This document shows positions 7,636 through 12,172 of a DNA stretch of 12,172 nt, in pieces. The stretch covers positions 1-12,172 of the forward strand of contig JANOHV010000196.1 of the NCBI GenBank assembly GCA_031406795.1, given 5' to 3'. Position numbers and translations under genes: made by a program. The DNA is from DATDCY01 sp031406795 [NCBI: Candidatus Rokuibacteriota bacterium]. GTDB lineage: Bacteria; JAUVQV01. The notes beneath the pieces were generated by a model that was not told where the DNA came from, did no database searches, and was given only the letters and a program-made list of their open reading frames with translations. Each line of letters opens with the position of its first letter. Position 1 is the first letter of the stretch.

Positions 7636-9102
7636 ATGCCGTCGCTCGCAGGTATCGTCCTGCCGATCGTGCTGACCGCCGCCGGCGGCCTGCTGCTCTC
7701 GCGCGGGAGAAGCTCCGCTTCGTCTCTCCGCGCCCGCGGGGACGGAGCCGGCAAGCGGCCTTGCCGACCGGACCTCGACGGGAGAATCCCGGATCGCGGG
7801 CTGTTCGGACTGCGCTCCGGCCTCGTGGCGCGTGTGAATGCGCTGCTCGGCGAGGTTGGCTCCTGCCTCAAGCATCTCTTCTTGAGCGGATTGGAGCAGA
7901 CGAGGTTGTCGGACAGCGTCAAGCGGGACGCCGGGGAGATGGCGGAGACCGCCGACCGGACCGAACGCCTCGCCGCGGAGGTGGCCAACGCGATGAGCGA
8001 GATGTCCGCCACCGTCGGAAAGATCGCCTTCACGGTCAGTCAGAACTCCGCGTCCCGCGGCGCTCTGGACAAGAGCGAATCCTCCGTGGAGAGCGTCAGA
8101 CGACTCTCCGTCCAGATTACCACCTGGGCCGAGACCAACAAGACGCTCTCCCAGGCCTCTGGCGAGATCTCCGGGTTTGTCGGCGTCATCAACGAAATCG
8201 CCCGGCAGACGAACCTCCTGGCTTTGAACGCCGCCATCGAGGCCGCGCGTGCCGGCGAGAAGGGTCGGGGCTTCGCCGTCGTCGCCGCCGAAGTCAGAAA
8301 ACTGGCCGACCGGACATCCGAATACACGAGGGAGATCGCCGGGGCCATCAGCGTGATCAGGCAGCAGGCCGAGAATTCGCTGGGAAACATGGAGGCCACG
8401 CTCAGCAGCGTCACCGAGAGCATCGAGAAGGCGGAGAACACCGACCGCTCGCTGCGGCAAATCACCTCGAAGGCGGCGAAGATCGCCAGCGAGGTCTCCT
8501 CGAGTATGCAGGAGGTTTCCGCGCATGCAACCAAGTCCCGCCTGCTCGCGGAGCGGCTCACCGAGTCCGGGGAAGCCGTCGCGCGCGGCACCCTGGAGAT
8601 GTATTCGCGTCTTTGCACATTCCAGACATCGGCAACCGACCGGATGATCGACGCGCTGCTCAACGCCGCAGCCGAGGAGTTCGGGGAAAAGCTGGCCCTG
8701 GACGTGGAAAGGGGCGCCCTCAGCGCAACGGACCTGTTCGACGAGAACTATCGGCCTCTCGACGGCGAGCGGTGCGCTTCGGGAGCAACGGACTATTTCC
8801 GGACCGAAATACTGCCGAAGCTTACCGCCTGGAGCGGGGGACACACCGGTATCATCTATGTCGTCGCGATGGATCGGAACGGTTTCATGCCGGTGCACGT
8901 GATGCCGGCCAGAAGCGGCGTCATCATGAAGGACCCGGTTTCTCAGCGCGGCGCGCGTGCGGACACCATTCTCGGCCAGGCCTTCAGGCGGCCCCTCCAG
9001 GCCGGCGGCGAACTGGTGGTCGACGTGGCGACGCCGATCGTCGTCGGCGGCCGCCACTGGGGCTGCCTCAGGATCGGTTACCTGCCGGATACCCGAGGCT
9101 GA
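7636..9102 (+). CDS. MCP-C, methyl-accepting chemotaxis protein with C-terminal sensor domain
   Basis: A 488-residue chemoreceptor with unusual domain order. An N-terminal hydrophobic segment (about 4-22) could anchor it; a basic, variable region follows. The signalling domain (about 90-330) has the conserved hairpin tip [20 protein letters not shown] into [20 protein letters not shown] (185-224), which contacts CheA and CheW. After it, residues about 335-486 form a Cache/PAS-like sensor with [16 protein letters not shown] (406-421) and [22 protein letters not shown] (461-482), a pattern I know from other MCPs with C-terminal sensors. The sensor should be cytoplasmic; its ligand is unknown. 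No HAMP domain and no C-terminal tether are seen. The ATG at 7636 has AGGGAG 9 bases upstream; an ATG at 7628 is out of frame. It converges on MCP-B with one base between the stops. Confidence 0.88.
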   Translation: MPSLAGIVLPIVLTAAGGLLLSRGRSSASSLRARGDGAGKRPCRPDLDGRIPDRGLFGLRSGLVARVNALLGEVGSCLKHLFLSGLEQTRLSDSVKRDAGEMAETADRTERLAAEVANAMSEMSATVGKIAFTVSQNSASRGALDKSESSVESVRRLSVQITTWAETNKTLSQASGEISGFVGVINEIARQTNLLALNAAIEAARAGEKGRGFAVVAAEVRKLADRTSEYTREIAGAISVIRQQAENSLGNMEATLSSVTESIEKAENTDRSLRQITSKAAKIASEVSSSMQEVSAHATKSRLLAERLTESGEAVARGTLEMYSRLCTFQTSATDRMIDALLNAAAEEFGEKLALDVERGALSATDLFDENYRPLDGERCASGATDYFRTEILPKLTAWSGGHTGIIYVVAMDRNGFMPVHVMPARSGVIMKDPVSQRGARADTILGQAFRRPLQAGGELVVDVATPIVVGGRHWGCLRIGYLPDTRG

Positions 9103-9103
9103 C

Positions 9104-10720
9104 TTACCGCCGCCCCGCCGGAAGTGGCGGCTTTACGGCGGGGCCCAAGCGCGCGACTCGCGTCTTCTGAAACATCTGCTGCACCGCGCCCGTCCCCAGC
9201 GCCGAGCCATCCACTTTGAAGAACTCCATGATCGACTGGAGGTGCTCCGCCTGGCTCGAGAGCTCCTCGGCCGTGCTCGACATCTCCTCGGCCGCGCTCG
9301 CGTTCTGCTGCACCACCTGGTCCAGCTGCTGGATCGCCTTGTTCACCTGCCCGGCGCCCTCGTTCTGCTCCTTGCTCGAACCGTTGATTTCCTGCACCAG
9401 TTCCGCGGTACGCTGGATGTCCGGCACCAGCCGAGCGAGCATCGCCCCCGCCTGCTCGGCCACCTGCACGCTCGTCCCCGAGAGCTTGGAGATCTCCCCG
9501 GCCGCCGTCTGCGAACGCTCGGCGAGCTTGCGCACCTCGCTCGCCACCACCGCGAAACCCCGTCCCTGCTCCCCGGCCCTCGCCGCTTCGATCGCCGCGT
9601 TGAGCGCCAGCAAGTTTGTCTGCCGCGCAATCTCCTCGATGATGGTGATCTTGCCTGCGATTTCCTTCATTGCCGCCACGGTCTGCGTGACCGCACGCCC
9701 CCCCTCGCGCGCATCCTCGGCCGCCTTCAGTGCGATCTTCTCGGTCTGCTGGGCGTTATCCGCGTTCTGCTGGATGCTGGAGACCATCTGCTCCATCGAG
9801 GCCGACACCTCTTCCACCGAACCCGCCTGCTCCGAAGCTCCCTGCGACAGCCCCTCGGCGTTCGAGGAGAGTTCCTGCGACCCCACCGCCACATTTCTGG
9901 CCGCTGCCTGAACATCGGCGATAACGTTCTTGAGCTTTTCCACCATGGTCTTCATGGAAAAGAGGACACTCGATTCGTCGCGACGCTCCGTCCGGATAGC
10001 GAGAAACAGGTTCCCGAGCGCGACGTCGTTTGCGACGGCGGCAACAAATGCGGGCTCAGCTCCGAGCTGATTGACAATGCTCCTGGTCGTCAACCAGGCA
10101 ACGACGGCAAAGAGGATGACGATCACCGCGAGCACCGCCAGATCGACTCGAACGGCACTCCAGAATGCAGTGTCGACATCATCGACGTAGATCCCACTGC
10201 CGATGATCCACCCCCAGGGCGCGAAACCCTTGACATAGGAGATCTTGCGGACCGGCTTCTCCTTCCCCGGTTTCGGCCAGAGATACTGGGCAAATCCGGC
10301 ATTGCTCTTCCGGACGATCTCGACGAAACCGACAAACAGTCTGTTGCCCTCCGGGTCCCGGTAGTCGGAGAGATCATTTCCGTCCAGCTCGCTCTTGTAG
10401 GGATGCATGATCATCGCGGGCTGCATGTCGTTGATCCAGAAGTATTCCGAGGACTCGTAGCGCAGGGCTTTGATCGCTGCGATCGCGGCGAGCTGTGCTT
10501 GTTGCTGCGTCAGGTGTCCCTCGCCAGCCTGCCGGTGGTAACCCTCCAGCACGCCATACGCCACTTCGACAACGTGGCGGGTCTGCAGCCGCTTTTCGTT
10601 GTCCAAAGTCGACCGCAACGCCATGGCGGACAACAGCATATACAGCGACAGACTGCAGATGACGACCCCCGCGTAGATCCAGAGTCGGTCCCTGATCTTC
10701 AACTTTCCGAACATAGACAT
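9104..10720 (-). CDS. MCP-B, transmembrane chemoreceptor with single Cache sensor
   Basis: A 538-residue receptor. The layout is TM1 (about 13-34); a periplasmic single-Cache (sCache_2-like) domain (about 36-187) with [17 protein letters not shown] (91-107) and [14 protein letters not shown] (170-183); TM2 (about 190-211); HAMP (about 212-265, starting [13 protein letters not shown]); and a signalling domain with tip [20 protein letters not shown] (361-380). Consensus methylation sites are seen at Glu303-304 ([10 protein letters not shown]) and Glu478-479 ([10 protein letters not shown]), matching the CheR/CheB/CheD set downstream. The start at 10720 has AGGGGGAG at good spacing; Met3 is an in-frame alternative. 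The protein ends PLPAGRR with no aromatic tether, whereas its near-copy MCP-A continues for 38 more residues. The sCache_2 ligand cannot be told from sequence. Confidence 0.95.
   Translation of the reverse strand: MSMFGKLKIRDRLWIYAGVVICSLSLYMLLSAMALRSTLDNEKRLQTRHVVEVAYGVLEGYHRQAGEGHLTQQQAQLAAIAAIKALRYESSEYFWINDMQPAMIMHPYKSELDGNDLSDYRDPEGNRLFVGFVEIVRKSNAGFAQYLWPKPGKEKPVRKISYVKGFAPWGWIIGSGIYVDDVDTAFWSAVRVDLAVLAVIVILFAVVAWLTTRSIVNQLGAEPAFVAAVANDVALGNLFLAIRTERRDESSVLFSMKTMVEKLKNVIADVQAAARNVAVGSQELSSNAEGLSQGASEQAGSVEEVSASMEQMVSSIQQNADNAQQTEKIALKAAEDAREGGRAVTQTVAAMKEIAGKITIIEEIARQTNLLALNAAIEAARAGEQGRGFAVVASEVRKLAERSQTAAGEISKLSGTSVQVAEQAGAMLARLVPDIQRTAELVQEINGSSKEQNEGAGQVNKAIQQLDQVVQQNASAAEEMSSTAEELSSQAEHLQSIMEFFKVDGSALGTGAVQQMFQKTRVARLGPAVKPPLPAGRR
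9112..9144. repeat. GC-rich stem-loop at the convergent MCP-C/MCP-B ends
   Basis: GCCCCGCCG (9112-9120) is exactly complementary to CGGCGGGGC (9136-9144), giving a 9-bp GC stem with a 15-base loop. It lies inside the last codons of MCP-B and just past the MCP-C stop, where a two-way terminator would be expected. No T-run follows on either strand, so termination is only possible, not shown. Confidence 0.3.
9151..9808 (-). repeat. Direct repeat copy 1 (signalling domain of MCP-B)
   Basis: This aligns without any net gap to 11515-12172 at a fixed offset of 2364 bp. By hand I count about 54 differences in 658 bases, roughly 92% identity; most are silent and about a dozen change the protein. It covers the C-terminal half of the receptor signalling domain and the start of the tail. 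The repeat probably continues past the right edge of the window. Confidence 0.9.
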
Positions 10721-10837
10721 GCCGCTCCCCCTGCTATCATTTGAACCCGGCGGGCTCGCTTGCCCGGCCGCCCCCGTCCCGGTCGGCATCCACCCGACCC
10801 GAGTCCGCACCCGACGTCCTGATCGCGGGTAGCCGGT

Positions 10838-11341
10838 TCAGGTGATCTCCTGCGTCGGTTCCCCGGCGCTCTGCACCAGAGACAACTCGTTGCCGGAGAA
10901 GACCCGGTCGACGTCGAGAATGATCACGAAGCCCTCATCGCGCTTGCCCATCCCCCGGATGAACTGCGAGTTGATGCTCGTGCCGAGGCGCGGCGGCGGT
11001 TCGATCTGCCCCGGACCGAGATCGATCACCTCCTGGACCGAGTCGGCCAGCGCCCCCAGCAGCGTGTGCTCGCCCTCGATCGCCACCTCCGCGATGATGA
11101 TGCAGGTGTTCAGCGTCCGCTCAGTCGCGCTCATCGCGAACTTGAGCCGCAAGTCGACCACTGGCACCACGCTGCCGCGCAGGTTGATCACGCCGCGCAT
11201 GAACTCCGGCATCCGCGGCACGCGGGTGATCGGCGTATAGTCGAGCACCTCGCGCACCTGGGTTATTTCCAGCGCGAACACTTCCTCTCCCAACCGGAAG
11301 GTCAGATACTGCGCAGTCTGTTCCACCGCTGTCGCTCCCAT
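10838..11341 (-). CDS. cheW: CheW, receptor-kinase coupling protein
   Basis: CheW is the SH3-like adaptor that links MCP tips to the CheA P5 domain in the array. The 167-residue product is normal for the family and is a single CheW domain (about 10-150). Typical features are YLTFRLGEEVFALEITQVREVL (12-33), a Pro-rich turn (TRVPRMPEF), RGVINLRGSVVPVVDLR (49-65), GALADSVQEV (96-105) and GFVIILDVDRVF (137-148). The ATG at 11341 follows the MCP-A stop by 12 bp with AGGGGCGCGGGACA upstream, so the two are co-transcribed; MCP-B starts 117 bp after the cheW stop. Confidence 0.96.
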   Translation of the reverse strand: MGATAVEQTAQYLTFRLGEEVFALEITQVREVLDYTPITRVPRMPEFMRGVINLRGSVVPVVDLRLKFAMSATERTLNTCIIIAEVAIEGEHTLLGALADSVQEVIDLGPGQIEPPPRLGTSINSQFIRGMGKRDEGFVIILDVDRVFSGNELSLVQSAGEPTQEIT

Positions 11342-11353
11342 TGTCCCGCGCCC

Positions 11354-12172
11354 CTAGTACTTCTCGAACTCGGCGTCTTCGGCGTCCCGGCCGCCCCGCC
11401 CCATGTCGAGGACGACCCCGCCGGGCTTCGCCCCGACCGGGCCGTGGCCGGGCGCCGCATGCAGGGAGGCGCGCCGCCCAGCCGGGACGGCGGGCTTCGC
11501 TCCGTGGCCCAGGTGCGCGACTCGCGTCTTCTGGAACCTCTGCCGCACCGCGCCCGTCCCCAGCGCCGAGCCATCCACCTTGAAGAATTCCATGATCGAC
11601 TGCAGATGCTCGGCCTGGCTCGAAAGCTCTTCGGCCGTGCTCGACATCTCCTCGGCCGCGCTCGCGTTCTGCTGCACCACCTGGTCCAGTTGCTGGATCG
11701 CCTTGTTGACCTGCCCGGCGCCCTCGTTCTGCTCCTTGCTCGAGCCGTTGATTTCCAGCACCAGCTCCGCGGTACGCTGGATGTCCGGCACCAGCTTGGC
11801 CAGCATCGCCCCCGCCTGCTCGGCCACCTGCACGCTCGTCCCCGAAAGCTTTGAGATCTCCCCGGCCGCCGTCTGAGAACGCTCCGCGAGTTTGCGCACC
11901 TCGCTCGCCACCACCGCGAACCCCCGTCCGTGCTCCCCGGCCCGCGCCGCCTCGATCGCCGCGTTGAGCGCCAGCAGGTTCGTCTGCCGCGTGATCTCCT
12001 CGATGATCGTGATCTTGCCCGCGATCTCCTTCATCGCGGCCACCGTCTGCACGACCGCCTTGCCCCCCTCGCGCGCGTCGTCGGCCGCCTTCTGCGCGAT
12101 CTTCTCGGTCTGCTGCGCGTTGTCGGCGTTCTGCTGAATGTTCGAGACCATCTGCTCCATCGAGGCCGACAC
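11354..12172 (-). CDS. MCP-A, chemoreceptor (C-terminal part, cut by window edge)
   Basis: The frame is open through the right edge, so the sensor, membrane and HAMP parts lie outside; the first visible codon (GTG) is internal, not a start. The 272 visible residues cover the signalling domain with tip [20 protein letters not shown] (57-76) and a consensus methylation site AEE at 173-175, almost identical to MCP-B (about 12 changes in the first 219 residues). Unlike MCP-B, the tail runs on after AGRR through a Gly/Ala/Pro-rich flexible stretch to a terminal EFEKY. This fits the x-aromatic-x-x-aromatic pattern of C-terminal CheR/CheB tethers (E. coli Tsr ends NWETF). The stop is TAG, 12 bp before cheW. 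Confidence 0.93.
   Translation of the reverse strand: MSASMEQMVSNIQQNADNAQQTEKIAQKAADDAREGGKAVVQTVAAMKEIAGKITIIEEITRQTNLLALNAAIEAARAGEHGRGFAVVASEVRKLAERSQTAAGEISKLSGTSVQVAEQAGAMLAKLVPDIQRTAELVLEINGSSKEQNEGAGQVNKAIQQLDQVVQQNASAAEEMSSTAEELSSQAEHLQSIMEFFKVDGSALGTGAVRQRFQKTRVAHLGHGAKPAVPAGRRASLHAAPGHGPVGAKPGGVVLDMGRGGRDAEDAEFEKY
11515..12172 (-). repeat. Direct repeat copy 2 (signalling domain of MCP-A)
   Basis: Partner of the copy at 9151-9808, same orientation and without net gaps, cut by the window edge. It places cheW between two near-identical receptor ends, so recombination between the copies would delete or duplicate cheW and part of one receptor. Confidence 0.9.

Overview
The window is a chemosensory (chemotaxis-type) gene cluster from a high-GC bacterium. 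The very GC-rich codon use, the single-Cache/HAMP receptor style, the double-HPt CheA and the STAS protein next to cheA suggest a proteobacterium, probably beta or gamma. That placement is inference from protein style; no rRNA or marker gene is present.

Layout. Most genes lie on the minus strand, so they read from right to left: the 3' part of a methyl-accepting chemotaxis protein (MCP-A, cut by the right edge), cheW, a second complete MCP (MCP-B), then after an interruption a coiled-coil/GAF protein, a STAS protein, cheA, cheR, cheB and cheD. The last five overlap or lie within about 60 bp of each other, and the GAF gene is 37 bp upstream, so one transcript is likely. The interruption (about 6760-9102) holds two plus-strand genes. 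One encodes an unusual protein with an N-terminal J-domain-like segment and two consecutive MshEN-type modules, a family known to bind cyclic di-GMP. The other encodes a third MCP (MCP-C) whose sensor domain follows the signalling domain. MCP-C and MCP-B are convergent, with a single base between their stop codons.

How it should work together. Receptors and CheW form arrays with CheA. CheA has two phosphorylatable HPt histidines. CheR, CheB and CheD form a complete receptor-modification set (methylation, demethylation/deamidation, deamidation). The signalling domains of MCP-A and MCP-B are tandem near-copies (about 92% DNA identity over 658 bp), but only MCP-A keeps a long tail ending in a CheR-tether-like pentapeptide (EFEKY). 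No CheY, CheZ or flagellar gene is visible, so the output of the pathway is not defined by this window.

Most notable: the J-domain/tandem-MshEN protein with a perfect TATAAT immediately upstream and no Shine-Dalgarno; the A6G7 tract in cheB, where a -1 slip would run into the cheD frame and make a CheB-CheD fusion; the tail asymmetry between the duplicated receptors; and the GAF and STAS proteins built into the kinase operon. Positions 1-208, downstream of cheD, show no convincing gene, only a 22-bp perfect palindrome.
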